A DNA stretch of 26,742 nucleotides from positions 1-26,742 of the forward strand of contig NZ_CALDKF010000115.1 of NCBI RefSeq assembly GCF_937898925.1, read 5' to 3'. A program made the position numbers and the translations under genes. The DNA comes from an uncultured Methanobrevibacter sp. GTDB lineage: Archaea; Methanobacteriota; Methanobacteria; Methanobacteriales; Methanobacteriaceae. This document shows, piece by piece, positions 1 to 6,937 of the stretch. Below the pieces are notes generated by a model. That model saw only the letters and a program-made list of their open reading frames with translations. It did no database searches and had not been told where the DNA came from. The first letter of the stretch is position 1; each line of letters begins with the position of its first letter.

Positions 1-160
1 ATAGAAAGTTTTATTAACGAATATGAACATTTAAAAAATGTTTCATTAAAAAAATATAATACTTATAAGATAGATGCTATGTGTAATTATTTAATTTATC
101 CTGATACATTGGAAAAGTTAATTAAGTTATTAATATTTTTAAAATCTAATAATAAAATTC
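1..160 (+). CDS. murB: Partial MurB (bacterial UDP-N-acetylenolpyruvoylglucosamine reductase), fragment
   Basis: Frame 1 is open from the first base and reads like the N-terminal FAD-binding part of type II MurB: a LKNVSLKKYNTYKID segment, then YLIYPDTLEKLIKLL and FLKSNNKI, matching the usual 'hTT(F/Y)KIGG...P.s.eeL..ll.fl...n' pattern. MurB makes UDP-N-acetylmuramate for peptidoglycan. Methanobacteriales make pseudomurein and are not known to have MurB. Both ends are cut: no start is in the window, and the resemblance stops near base 160, after which the frame runs into the minus-strand flavodoxin-ferredoxin gene and stops at 207. Codons are very AT-rich, as in low-GC Firmicutes or Mollicutes. 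The fragment is about one short-read length, so an assembly chimera is likely. Family call is fairly sure; true linkage to the rest is doubtful. Confidence 0.6.
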
Positions 161-904
161 AGGCTCTTTTCTTTCTGCATTTGCACTTTCAAATGCAGGC
201 TTTTTAGCTTCAAATGCTTCTCCAGTGAAAGCTCTTGCATTTTCTGGGCAAATGTTTATGCATGAAGTGCATCTTGAACATAATTCAAGGTCTACATCTG
301 CAGGATCATCATCTGGAATTGCTTTCTCAGGGCAAACTCCTACACATTCAAGGCAGAATACACATTTTGCTTCATCACAGCTTACAACAAATGGAAGCTG
401 CTTATAATCAAGATAAGGCCTGTTTCCTGGAATCTCTGATTCTAAAGAATCTCCAGATTCTATTTTTTCAATACATTTTTGTGCAAACTCATTGATCTTT
501 TCAATGTCTGACTCATCAGGCCTTCCTAGTGCAACACCATCAAATATGGAATGATGGCTTATGGTGGAAGCTGCTGCAATAACATCAAAGTTATTTTCAT
601 TCAATAAGTCAACAAGTTCAATCAATGCATCGCTCACATGTGCATTCCCATAATTTACAACAGCAATAGCTTTAGTATGGTCACCTGTTAATTTGGATAA
701 CCTATCCCTTGCAGTTTTAGGAATTCTTCCTGCAAATACAGGCATGCCAACTATGACAATGTCATCTGATTCAAAATTCTTTTCATCATTGAAATACAAT
801 AAGTCACAAACAACACTTTCCTCATCAAAATTGTTAGCTATTTGACTAACAACTTTTTTTGTAGTTTCAGATGGACTGAAAAAAACTCTAATAATCTTGC
901 TCAT
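146..904 (-). CDS. EFR1-type flavodoxin-ferredoxin fusion protein
   Basis: Probable cytoplasmic electron-transfer protein. The N-terminal part (about residues 1-165) is a flavodoxin-like domain with an FMN phosphate-loop-like SPSETTKK stretch. The C-terminal part holds two ferredoxin motifs, each C-X2-C-X2-C-X3-C-P (around CVFCLECVGVCP and CSRCTSCINICP), able to bind two [4Fe-4S] clusters. This layout is that of the EFRO/EFR1 family common in anaerobes; partner and substrate are unknown. The frame is open 12 codons further upstream, but the ATG at 904 has an AGGTGA Shine-Dalgarno six bases before it and starts the flavodoxin fold, so I prefer it. The last residues (about base 160 down to the stop at 146) may be replaced by the bacterial MurB fragment, so the true C-terminus is uncertain. 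It lies 36 bases after the DUF3194-like gene and may be co-transcribed. Confidence 0.8.
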   Translation of the reverse strand: MSKIIRVFFSPSETTKKVVSQIANNFDEESVVCDLLYFNDEKNFESDDIVIVGMPVFAGRIPKTARDRLSKLTGDHTKAIAVVNYGNAHVSDALIELVDLLNENNFDVIAAASTISHHSIFDGVALGRPDESDIEKINEFAQKCIEKIESGDSLESEIPGNRPYLDYKQLPFVVSCDEAKCVFCLECVGVCPEKAIPDDDPADVDLELCSRCTSCINICPENARAFTGEAFEAKKPAFESANAERKEPEFYY

Positions 905-940
905 TTTTTCACCTATTTTAAAGAAATCAAATTCAATCAA

Positions 941-1234
941 TTATCTGTAATGTTCGTTAATGTATTCATCAAGTTCCAAGTAAGACTCATCGATTACTTC
1001 ATCGATTATTTCATCAGATAAGTTGGATAACTCATCTATGTCAATCTCAACTGATGCATCTACATCAAGTTCCCCATTTTCATTAGGATAATCAATTTCA
1101 ATGCTTACATCCATATCCAAGATTTCCTTTTGAGACTTTATTGAAGAAGAGATTTTCTTCACAATAGTTTCTGATAAGAAATTTGAAATGTCTTCAAGAT
1201 CATCTTCTGATAATTCCTTAAGTTTTGATACCAT
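941..1234 (-). CDS. DUF3194-like acidic archaeal protein
   Basis: A 97-residue, strongly acidic protein of unknown function. It alternates predicted helices with a beta hairpin of the form DVSIEIDYPN...GELDVDASVEIDID, followed by a helical acidic C-terminus. Size, charge and position just downstream of prefoldin beta fit the archaeal DUF3194 family, which is usually found there. ATG at 1234 has a GGTG element upstream. It has no cysteines or recognisable catalytic motif. The prefoldin neighbourhood suggests a link to protein folding or translation, but that is inference from context only. Confidence 0.6.
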   Translation of the reverse strand: MVSKLKELSEDDLEDISNFLSETIVKKISSSIKSQKEILDMDVSIEIDYPNENGELDVDASVEIDIDELSNLSDEIIDEVIDESYLELDEYINEHYR

Positions 1235-1394
1235 GTTAACACCTTAAAAAATAATGACAATGATTATAAAAAAATTATCGCTATACAAATTACAATGAAA
1301 TAAAATAAAAAAAATAAAAAAATTATTTTATACAATACGAATTAAAAAATTAAAAATAAAAAAAAGAAAATAGAAAAAAATTAATTTAATCTAT

Positions 1395-1742
1395 TTACCC
1401 TTGGATTCCACCCATAGCTTGTTGGATGGTTGCTTGCATCTCTTCAAGTTTTTTCATGACTCTTTCTTCTTGACGGGTCATGGTTTGTTGTCTTAATTTA
1501 AGAGTTTCAACTTTATCTTCAAGCTCTTCTAAAGTTTCATTACGTTCAACTTTAATTAATAAGTTTCCTGCAGATTTGAACACTTCAGCTCCTTCAGGAG
1601 TCTTTTTAAGTTCTTCAAGAGCAGTTTCAGTTTCTCTTAATTGAATGTCAACATTTTGTTTTTGAATGGTTACAGCTTGAGCTTGTTGTTGTAATTGTTG
1701 GAATTGGTTTAATTGATGTTGTATATTTTGTGGAATTTCCAT
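1395..1742 (-). CDS. pfdB: Prefoldin subunit beta
   Basis: Beta subunit of the archaeal prefoldin hexamer (two alpha, four beta), the cytosolic holdase that captures unfolded chains and hands them to the thermosome. At 115 residues it has the normal family length. The pattern is typical: N-terminal helix with IQHQLNQFQQLQQQAQAV, a central hairpin around KTPEGAEVFKSAGNLLIKV, and a C-terminal coiled coil ending with EERVMKKLEEMQATIQQAM. The start is fixed by AGGTGA five bases before the ATG. In archaea the alpha subunit is usually encoded elsewhere, beside ribosomal protein genes. A likely TATA-like element (TTTTAAATA) lies about 100 bases upstream, so it may have its own promoter in addition to readthrough from the Pcc1 side. 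Confidence 0.92.
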   Translation of the reverse strand: MEIPQNIQHQLNQFQQLQQQAQAVTIQKQNVDIQLRETETALEELKKTPEGAEVFKSAGNLLIKVERNETLEELEDKVETLKLRQQTMTRQEERVMKKLEEMQATIQQAMGGIQG

Positions 1743-1867
1743 ATTTTCACCTTTAATCTTTTTTATAATAATATTAGTTTAATTTTTAATTATTCAATAT
1801 AATTAGCTAATAAATCATTATACTATAATATATTATTAGTTAAATATTTAAAACTATTGATTGATGA

Positions 1868-2137
1868 TTAACTTTCAGTCAATTCATTTATCTCAACAGA
1901 CAGTTTAATCCATTTGATAGCAGAATTTATGGATGCTCTAAATGATGTTGCATCTTCTGCATCTATTGTGATTATGATAGTGTTCTTATCCAATTTCAAA
2001 TCCATTGAAGATCTGTAATCAGGAGAAGTCTCAAATTCAAGCAATATGGAATCGTAAACGATTTTAGCTTGCTTTTCTGTGTCAAAATCAATGACAATGT
2101 CACTATTGATTGACTTTAATATATCACTTTCACTAAT
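1868..2137 (-). CDS. pcc1: KEOPS complex subunit Pcc1 (apparent ATT start)
   Basis: An unlisted 89-codon frame between the Brix gene and prefoldin beta. The protein reads SDIVIDFDTEKQAKIVYDSI, then a hydrophobic strand NTIIITIDAEDA, then TSFRASINSAIKWIKLS, which is the Pcc1 signature (beta strands plus the RAS-N-hydrophobic-W helix). Pcc1 is the dimerising subunit of KEOPS, which makes the tRNA modification t6A with Kae1, Bud32 and Cgi121. The frame has no ATG, GTG or TTG. A Shine-Dalgarno GGAGAG at 2144-2149 is followed after six bases by ATT at 2137, which gives a sensible N-terminus, so I place the start there; the frame itself is open back to a stop inside the Brix gene. A sequencing error at the start codon or a small frameshift are alternatives. 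Confidence 0.72.
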   Translation of the reverse strand: MSESDILKSINSDIVIDFDTEKQAKIVYDSILLEFETSPDYRSSMDLKLDKNTIIITIDAEDATSFRASINSAIKWIKLSVEINELTES

Positions 2138-2163
2138 ATGAATCTCTCCTGAAAAATATATTT

Positions 2164-2655
2164 CTAATTCTCAACTATTTTCTTAACGTTAATTTGGAAA
2201 TCTATTTGTTCCCCTTTCTTATTTACAAAATAGAGTATTGCAAAGTTCTTGTCATCATCATAATCAGCATAGGATATCCTAATGTAATTTGAGTCTTGAG
2301 GTTCAGTAGTGACTTCAATGCCCAATACTTCAGCTAAAACATCTAACTCCCTTACAGTGGATCTGATTTTCAAATCCTTAGGACTGATGTGAAGACGTTC
2401 ATTTGTAGTGTTTACAGAAACAAGCAAAGCAAGCTTTTCATTTGCTTCAAGGTCATAAAAAGTTAATTTGCTTGGATTTCCCTTAATCTGATACACTAAA
2501 ACAAGACTGTCATGACCTAACTGCTTAGCTTTAATGAGCAAATCCCTTAAGCTGCTTTTTCCCCTATTGGTGTAATCAAAGCCAAAAGCGTGGGAAAAGT
2601 TTTTGCAGAAGGTTCTTGTTTTCTGAGATGGTTTTCTTGATGTAGAAATAAGCAT
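2164..2655 (-). CDS. Brix-domain rRNA maturation protein (archaeal Imp4-like)
   Basis: A 163-residue single Brix domain protein, expected to bind rRNA during ribosome assembly, related to eukaryotic Imp4/Brx1/Rpf. The start MLISTSRKPSQKTRTFCKNF is characteristic: archaeal members begin with the TSR-P-s-TR-f-k-l segment. The remainder has the alternating strands of the Brix fold (SLVLVYQIKGNPSKLTFYDL, KLALLVSV). GAGGAT before the ATG at 2655 supports the start. It has its own likely TATA box at 2721-2728. The next gene downstream, Pcc1, begins about 26 bases after its stop, so these two are probably one transcript. Confidence 0.87.
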   Translation of the reverse strand: MLISTSRKPSQKTRTFCKNFSHAFGFDYTNRGKSSLRDLLIKAKQLGHDSLVLVYQIKGNPSKLTFYDLEANEKLALLVSVNTTNERLHISPKDLKIRSTVRELDVLAEVLGIEVTTEPQDSNYIRISYADYDDDKNFAILYFVNKKGEQIDFQINVKKIVEN

Positions 2656-2720
2656 GATAATCCTCTTTTTTATAATTTCAATAAGAATTAGAAATAGATA
2701 TGCATAAAATTAGTAAAAAT

Positions 2721-2728
2721 TATAAAAA
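2721..2728 (-). promoter_or_regulatory. TATA box for the Brix-pcc1 transcript
   Basis: On the minus strand the sequence reads CCTTTTTATAA, a good archaeal TATA element about 65 bases before the Brix ATG, placing transcription start near 2695. The same CCTTTTTATA string occurs at the rubrerythrin promoter (13630-13640). Confidence 0.5.
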
Positions 2729-2760
2729 GGCTAATTTTAATATTGGTCATTAAAATTAGC
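2729..2760 (-). terminator. Hairpin terminator candidate after rpoP
   Basis: A perfect 11-bp inverted repeat, GCTAATTTTAA (2730-2740) and TTAAAATTAGC (2750-2760), with a nine-base loop. On the minus strand it is followed at once by CTTTTTATAATTTTT, as in an intrinsic terminator for the L37Ae-rpoP transcript. The same T-tract forms the TATA box of the next promoter. Confidence 0.5.
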
Positions 2761-2828
2761 AATAGCTAAAATAACTAAATAGCTAATAAAAATAGAAAAT
2801 GAAAGCAGGATCAACTGCCATAAGCTAA

Positions 2829-2885
2829 ATAGTTATTAAAGATAATTAAAGAATAATTATAAATAAAAAATTATTTAATAACTAT
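2829..2885. repeat. 12-bp inverted repeat overlapping the rpoP stop
   Basis: ATAGTTATTAAA (2829-2840) is exactly inverted as TTTAATAACTAT (2874-2885), with a 33-base AT-rich middle. The right arm covers the rpoP stop codon. It could form a long hairpin in the 3' end of the rpoP mRNA, protecting or ending the transcript. Confidence 0.45.
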
Positions 2886-3013
2886 CTTGCTTTTACAAGT
2901 TTTCTGACTTCTGGAACTTTTTTAAATAAAATCCTATATCTGCATTTAGGACATTTATTTTCCATGTAACCTTTGTGGTCAACTTCAGTTCCACATTCAG
3001 GACATCTGTACAA
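2882..3013 (-). CDS. rpoP: DNA-directed RNA polymerase subunit P (Rpb12 homologue), TTG start
   Basis: A 43-residue zinc-ribbon subunit of archaeal RNA polymerase, homologous to eukaryotic Rpb12. Zinc ligands are visible as C4-P-E-C7 and C21-P-K-C24, and the basic C-terminus (KKVPEVRKLVKAR) is typical. The start is TTG immediately after the TAA of L37Ae. Its Shine-Dalgarno GGAGG lies inside the last glycine codons of L37Ae, seven bases upstream, so the two genes are translationally coupled. Its small size and TTG start make it easy to miss. Length and motif spacing are normal for the family. Confidence 0.9.
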   Translation of the reverse strand: MYRCPECGTEVDHKGYMENKCPKCRYRILFKKVPEVRKLVKAR

Positions 3014-3283
3014 TTAGTTTCCTCCAACTACTCTTTTAATGTTACGGGTAGCAGCTTTTGCCATTGGAGTTTCAGGTACGTATGCTCCACCGGTAAAGAC
3101 AGTACCACATTTTTTACATTCCCAAATTCCAGCGCTTACTCTTTTTACGTAAGGTCTGTCACATTTAGGGCAAACATGTTTCTTTTTCATGTTTTCTTCG
3201 ATTTTCTTAACTTGTCTTTTTGCTTTTCTTCCGTATCTAGCACCAAATCTGCCAGTAATACCTACTTTTTTTGTTCTTGCCAT
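3014..3283 (-). CDS. rpl37ae: Ribosomal protein L37Ae (eL43)
   Basis: An 89-residue large-subunit ribosomal protein. The zinc finger is C-P-K-C ... C-K-K-C around residues 38-60 with the usual spacing, and the N-terminus (KKVGITGRFGARYGRKAKRQVKKIE) is the conserved rRNA-binding basic segment. GGAGAT lies about eight bases before the ATG at 3283. The stop codon touches the rpoP start, so the two are one operon. A TATA box far upstream (3568-3576) suggests a leader of about 250 bases, unusual for this organism's ribosomal genes. Confidence 0.93.
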   Translation of the reverse strand: MARTKKVGITGRFGARYGRKAKRQVKKIEENMKKKHVCPKCDRPYVKRVSAGIWECKKCGTVFTGGAYVPETPMAKAATRNIKRVVGGN

Positions 3284-3823
3284 TTAAAATATCTCCAGTA
3301 AAATTGAATTAATTAAATAAGTTATTAAGCTTCAACACCTACAAAGCTTAATTTAAAGTATTATTTAATCCATCACATGATAAACAATAAATATGAAATA
3401 ATGAGACATACTCTTGTCTTTAATTATAAGATTAAATAAAAAGATCTGCTTTACTAATTATAAATCTAAAACGATAATTAAAATAAAGAGAATATTGTTA
3501 AAATTATAAAGCCATTACAGCAATTAGGCTATAAACTTAACTAATAATATAATATAGTATTTAAAAGTATATAAAGTTAATGGTTTTTAGATATTTTAAT
3601 TTGAGAAAAATAGCTATTTTTTATTTTAGATTTAAATAAATCTTTAAATTTGCAATTTAACATTGAATTAAACCATTTTTTTACAATAATTATTTATATT
3701 CAAAGGATTTTTGAAAATAAAAATAAAATTTAGAAAATAAATTATAAGAAATAAAAAATTAATTAGAAAATATAAAAAATAATTAGAAAAAAATAATTAA
3801 AACTAGTGAGGATTAGTTCCAAA
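3284..3823. other. 540-bp AT-rich intergenic region
   Basis: No gene is seen in either strand. It holds the Rrp42 terminator at its right edge, a TATA candidate for L37Ae (3568-3576), a 7-bp inverted repeat TAAGCTT/AAGCTTA at 3326-3350 that would sit in the L37Ae leader, and a small 5-bp hairpin (AGACA/TGTCT) at 3404-3419. The long leader could hide a small RNA, but I cannot recognise one. Confidence 0.5.
3568..3576 (-). promoter_or_regulatory. TATA box, probable L37Ae-rpoP promoter
   Basis: The minus strand reads CTTTATATA in an AT-rich setting. It is the best TATA match in the 540-bp gap and would start transcription near 3543, leaving a leader of about 260 bases before L37Ae. Confidence 0.4.
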
Positions 3824-3828
3824 CTAGT
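3802..3828 (-). terminator. Terminator candidate after Rrp42
   Basis: ACTAGT at 3802-3807 and 3823-3828 pair across a 15-base loop; the distal arm overlaps the Rrp42 stop codon. On the minus strand the stem is followed by TTTTAATTATTTTTTT. The stem is short (6 bp), so the T-tract may be the main signal. Confidence 0.45.
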
Positions 3829-4615
3829 CTAAATAACTTAATAAATCGTCTTTAGTGGTAAATGCCATGTGAACAGCATCAAGGATTTCATCTCTACTTA
3901 AAGGTGCTTCTCCACCTTTTTGCATAGAACAGACATGGTTTCCTTCATCAGTTACACCAATGGTTATTCTAGCATCCAAGATTTCTTCCTCTTCTAAAGA
4001 AGGATCTAAAATCAATCCATTGCCGATTTTTACAAAGGTGGATAAAGCTAATTTGTCTCTGATTGGTAAATCCATGGTTTCATCTTCAGACAATACAACT
4101 TCATCGTCAATGTATTCAGCAACTGGCAATTTAGTGTTCATTAAAGCTGCCATTACAGCAAGGTTAGATGCATCAAATAAGTTTCCATCGTAATCAATAA
4201 CGTGTAAGTCAATGAAAAGCATCCAAACTTTTTTGCCTTCTTCAATACAAAGCTTTTCCAAGTCCACTAATTCACTTTCACGAATTCCACGGTCTACTAC
4301 ACGTGCAAGTTCAATGGATTCTGGGCTAGGTGGACCTGGTTCAAATCCAGGAGCAGCCATTGGCAATAGTTCACAATTGGTCATTAAGACACCTAAATTA
4401 GGAGTGTCACCGAATGGTTCACCAATAGTTGGCTTTACACCTACGATAACTTGGGTGTCACCTAATTTAACTCTTGCAGAACCTTCTGCCTTTTCAATCA
4501 CATTAGGTTCAATGAAAATATCTCTTCTTTCATCAAAAGCTCTTCCATCAGCTCTTTTACCATCATTTATAAGTCTTGTAATACTTTTTCTAGTAATTTC
4601 TGGTACAATATCCAT
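3824..4615 (-). CDS. rrp42: Exosome complex component Rrp42
   Basis: A 263-residue RNase PH-fold subunit of the archaeal exosome ring, which alternates with Rrp41 in a trimer of dimers and degrades or tails RNA 3' to 5'. Rrp42 is the non-catalytic half. Diagnostic segments include DGKRADGRAFDERRDIFIEP at the start, SARVKLGDTQVIVGVK, and GDTPNLGVLMTNCELLPMAAPGFEPGPP, which is typical of Rrp42 rather than Rrp41. Length is normal (about 260-275). It starts 11 bases after the Rrp41 stop, so both halves of the ring are made from one mRNA with Rrp4 upstream. Confidence 0.95.
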   Translation of the reverse strand: MDIVPEITRKSITRLINDGKRADGRAFDERRDIFIEPNVIEKAEGSARVKLGDTQVIVGVKPTIGEPFGDTPNLGVLMTNCELLPMAAPGFEPGPPSPESIELARVVDRGIRESELVDLEKLCIEEGKKVWMLFIDLHVIDYDGNLFDASNLAVMAALMNTKLPVAEYIDDEVVLSEDETMDLPIRDKLALSTFVKIGNGLILDPSLEEEEILDARITIGVTDEGNHVCSMQKGGEAPLSRDEILDAVHMAFTTKDDLLSYLD

Positions 4616-4626
4616 ATTTTCACAAC

Positions 4627-5337
4627 CTATTCAGAACTATACCTGTTCTTTAAAGCTTCATGTTGGAGTTCGCTAATTTTCATACATCCTTCCATAGCTA
4701 AGTCCAAAGCTTCTTCAAATTCTTCTTCAGTTAAGTTACCGTCTGCTTGAAGTAAAGTAATTTCACCGGTTCTTGGCATGATAGCGATAGGAACGTCAGC
4801 TTGTCCTTCCTTATCCTCTTTTTCAGATAAGTCTAAAACGATTTGGTCATTTACTTTACCTGCAGCACAACCGACTACAATATCTTTCATTGGAATACCT
4901 GCATCAGCTAAAGCTACAGCAGCTGCAGTGATTCCTGCACAACGGGTTCCTCCTTCAGCTTCAATTACTTCAATTGAAACGTCAACCATTGATCTTGGGA
5001 ATGATTCCAACATTAAAGCAGGTCTGAGTGCATCAGCAGCGATTTTGGAAATTTCAGTTGATCTTCTATCTGGACCAGGTCTTTTACGGTCATCTACTGA
5101 AAATGGAGCCATATTGTATCTTACTCTAATTACACCAGTATTAGGTTTTAATAAACGTCTGATATAGGATTCTCTTGGGCCGTATACAGATGCTAATATT
5201 TTATTTCCACCAACTTCCAAGTAAGCAGAACCATCTGCTCTTTTCAAGACTCCAGCTTCAATTTTAATTGGACGGAGCTCATTGTAAGCTCTGCCGTCAG
5301 CTCTTAATTCTTTGTCATTTGAGATAATAAAAAACAC
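4627..5337 (-). CDS. rrp41: Exosome complex component Rrp41 (catalytic)
   Basis: Catalytic RNase PH-fold subunit of the archaeal exosome, using phosphate to remove 3' nucleotides. It shows ELRADGRAYNELRPIKIEAGVL, SAYLEVGGNKILASVYGPRE, the RNA/phosphate-binding RKRPGPDRRSTEIS region, and the acidic active-site stretch near DLSEKEDKEGQADVP. Length, about 233, is normal. The coordinates use the GTG at 5337, but that GTG is part of the Shine-Dalgarno itself (AGAGGTG). An in-frame ATT at 5328, six bases downstream of GAGGTG, gives a better N-terminus (ISNDKELRADGR), so initiation at ATT is likely. It lies between Rrp4 and Rrp42. Confidence 0.95.
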   Translation of the reverse strand: MFFIISNDKELRADGRAYNELRPIKIEAGVLKRADGSAYLEVGGNKILASVYGPRESYIRRLLKPNTGVIRVRYNMAPFSVDDRKRPGPDRRSTEISKIAADALRPALMLESFPRSMVDVSIEVIEAEGGTRCAGITAAAVALADAGIPMKDIVVGCAAGKVNDQIVLDLSEKEDKEGQADVPIAIMPRTGEITLLQADGNLTEEEFEEALDLAMEGCMKISELQHEALKNRYSSE

Positions 5338-5392
5338 CTCTTAAAATCACATTCATAATTAACAATAATTATTAAATTTTTAATTCAACAGC

Positions 5393-6796
5393 TTAAATAC
5401 CTCTTCCTTGTGAAATGTTTAAAGTAGGAGATTTAGAATTATCTGCACGACTTAAATCAAAAGAAGATTTATTATTCTTTTTTTGCTCATTGATGTATTC
5501 ATAAGTGTCCATGAAATTAGGCTTTTTGGATTTTTCATCTTTTGAATCATCCTCATCATCATCAGAATCATCTTCATTTTCTTCCTCAGATTCTTCAACA
5601 GCTTCCTCTTCTGGACTTTCTTCTGAATCTTCTTCAACGTCTTCTTCATCTTCAGATTCTTCAACAGCTTCCTCTTCAGAATCCTCTAAATCCTCATCAT
5701 CTTCGGAATCTTCAACGTCTTCTTCATCTTCAGATTCTTCAACAATTTCATCTTCATCTTCGTCTTCAGAAATAGCTTCAGAGATTACATCTTCCAATTC
5801 TTCATCAGAGATATCGTCTTCAAATTCTTCGATGTCTTCTTCAGAATCCTCATCATCCAAATCTTCTTCATCGATATCCTCATAATCTTCAGTTTCATCA
5901 TTGAAGTCTTCCAAGTCCTCTTCGAATTCCTCATCTTCAGAATCCTCATCATCTTCTTCGTCTTCTTCTGAGTCTTCATCAATGAATCCTTCTTCAGCTA
6001 ATTCCTTTTCAACTTCATCTCTGAAATCTTGAAGTTCAGGTTTTTTCAAACCTTCTTCAAATGCATCCTCTTCTTCCTCTTCTTCTTGTTCCACTTCTTC
6101 GACTTCTTCCTCTTCTGGAGGTAATTCGCCGTCAATAAGTAAACAAAGCTTGTTTTTAATTCTATCAGTTAAACCAGAGGTATGAGCTTCTCTTTCTATA
6201 AGCTTGATAATGTTTTTAACGATTTGTTCCATGTCTTCATTACCTTTTACCCAAACAAGACCATTTTGACCGACTACAATCTTACAGCCGGTTTTATCCT
6301 TGATCATGTTGATCATGGAACCTTTCTTACCAATTAAACGAGGCACTTTGGTAGGAGCGATATCTACAATAACTCCACCTTTGAATTTGCCCATTCCACG
6401 GCCTTTTAAACCTAATTTAACCTTTTTAACTTCATCAACATCGACGATTCTTAAGAAAAGAACATCACCAATGTCAAATACTCTACTCAATTCCTTTTTC
6501 TCTCTTCCGAATACTTCAGATGCAGGCAAGATACCAGAGTATGGTGAGTTAATGTCTACTCCCCACATGGAAAATCTGACATCATCGATTTTACCAATAA
6601 CCACATCTCCTTTTTTAGGAAGATATTTGCTTTTTAAAGGAATTACACTAATTTTCTTATTCCTTAAAGAAACTAAACCTAAGAGTTTGGAACAAATTTT
6701 TCCATCATCTTCAAAGGTTCCTCTTCCTGGATAATAATCATCCTCTGCTAATAATTCTCCAGGAACAACTAAATCTTTTTCATTCACATATATCAT
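5393..6796 (-). CDS. rrp4: Exosome RNA-binding cap protein Rrp4 with a long acidic C-terminal tail
   Basis: RNA-binding cap subunit that sits on the Rrp41-Rrp42 ring and feeds substrates into it. The N-terminal domain starts IYVNEKDLVVPGELLAEDDYYPGRGT; then an S1 domain (KGDVVIGKIDDVRFSMWGVDINSPYSGILPASE) and a KH domain (GVIVDIAPTKVPRLIGKKGSMINMIK) follow, ending near residue 225. The usual protein stops about there. Here some 240 more residues follow, nearly all Glu, Asp and Ser, then a non-acidic end (SKKPNFMDTYEYINEQ...NISQGRGI). A 36-base DNA repeat (5631-5666 and 5709-5744) lies in the tail. I prefer the second ATG (6796), where the family homology starts; the first is at 6811. Confidence 0.93.
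   Translation of the reverse strand: MIYVNEKDLVVPGELLAEDDYYPGRGTFEDDGKICSKLLGLVSLRNKKISVIPLKSKYLPKKGDVVIGKIDDVRFSMWGVDINSPYSGILPASEVFGREKKELSRVFDIGDVLFLRIVDVDEVKKVKLGLKGRGMGKFKGGVIVDIAPTKVPRLIGKKGSMINMIKDKTGCKIVVGQNGLVWVKGNEDMEQIVKNIIKLIEREAHTSGLTDRIKNKLCLLIDGELPPEEEEVEEVEQEEEEEEDAFEEGLKKPELQDFRDEVEKELAEEGFIDEDSEEDEEDDEDSEDEEFEEDLEDFNDETEDYEDIDEEDLDDEDSEEDIEEFEDDISDEELEDVISEAISEDEDEDEIVEESEDEEDVEDSEDDEDLEDSEEEAVEESEDEEDVEEDSEESPEEEAVEESEEENEDDSDDDEDDSKDEKSKKPNFMDTYEYINEQKKNNKSSFDLSRADNSKSPTLNISQGRGI
5631..5744. repeat. 36-bp direct repeat inside the Rrp4 acidic tail
   Basis: The stretches 5631-5666 and 5709-5744 are the same 36 bases, 78 bases apart, encoding an acidic VEESEDEEDVE-type peptide. 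Repeat slippage is the likely way the tail expands or shrinks between strains. Confidence 0.7.
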
Positions 6797-6937
6797 ACAT
6801 ATACTTCCCATAAGAGTATATTAAATTCAACTACACACCTAAATTAAAACACCTATAAGGTTAATCCGATTAGTCTCTTATTATCTAATCAAATTAAAAT
6901 CCATTAGCCGTTTATTGCCAATAGATCATTCATATAG

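Noticed and set aside
2975..3301. Plus-strand 108-aa frame across rpoP and L37Ae
   Set aside because: Antisense shadow of two certain zinc-ribbon genes.
5505..5885. Long plus-strand serine-rich frame opposite the Rrp4 tail
   Set aside because: It is the mirror of GAA/GAT/TCA codons in the acidic tail. It has no ribosome site and is pure low complexity.
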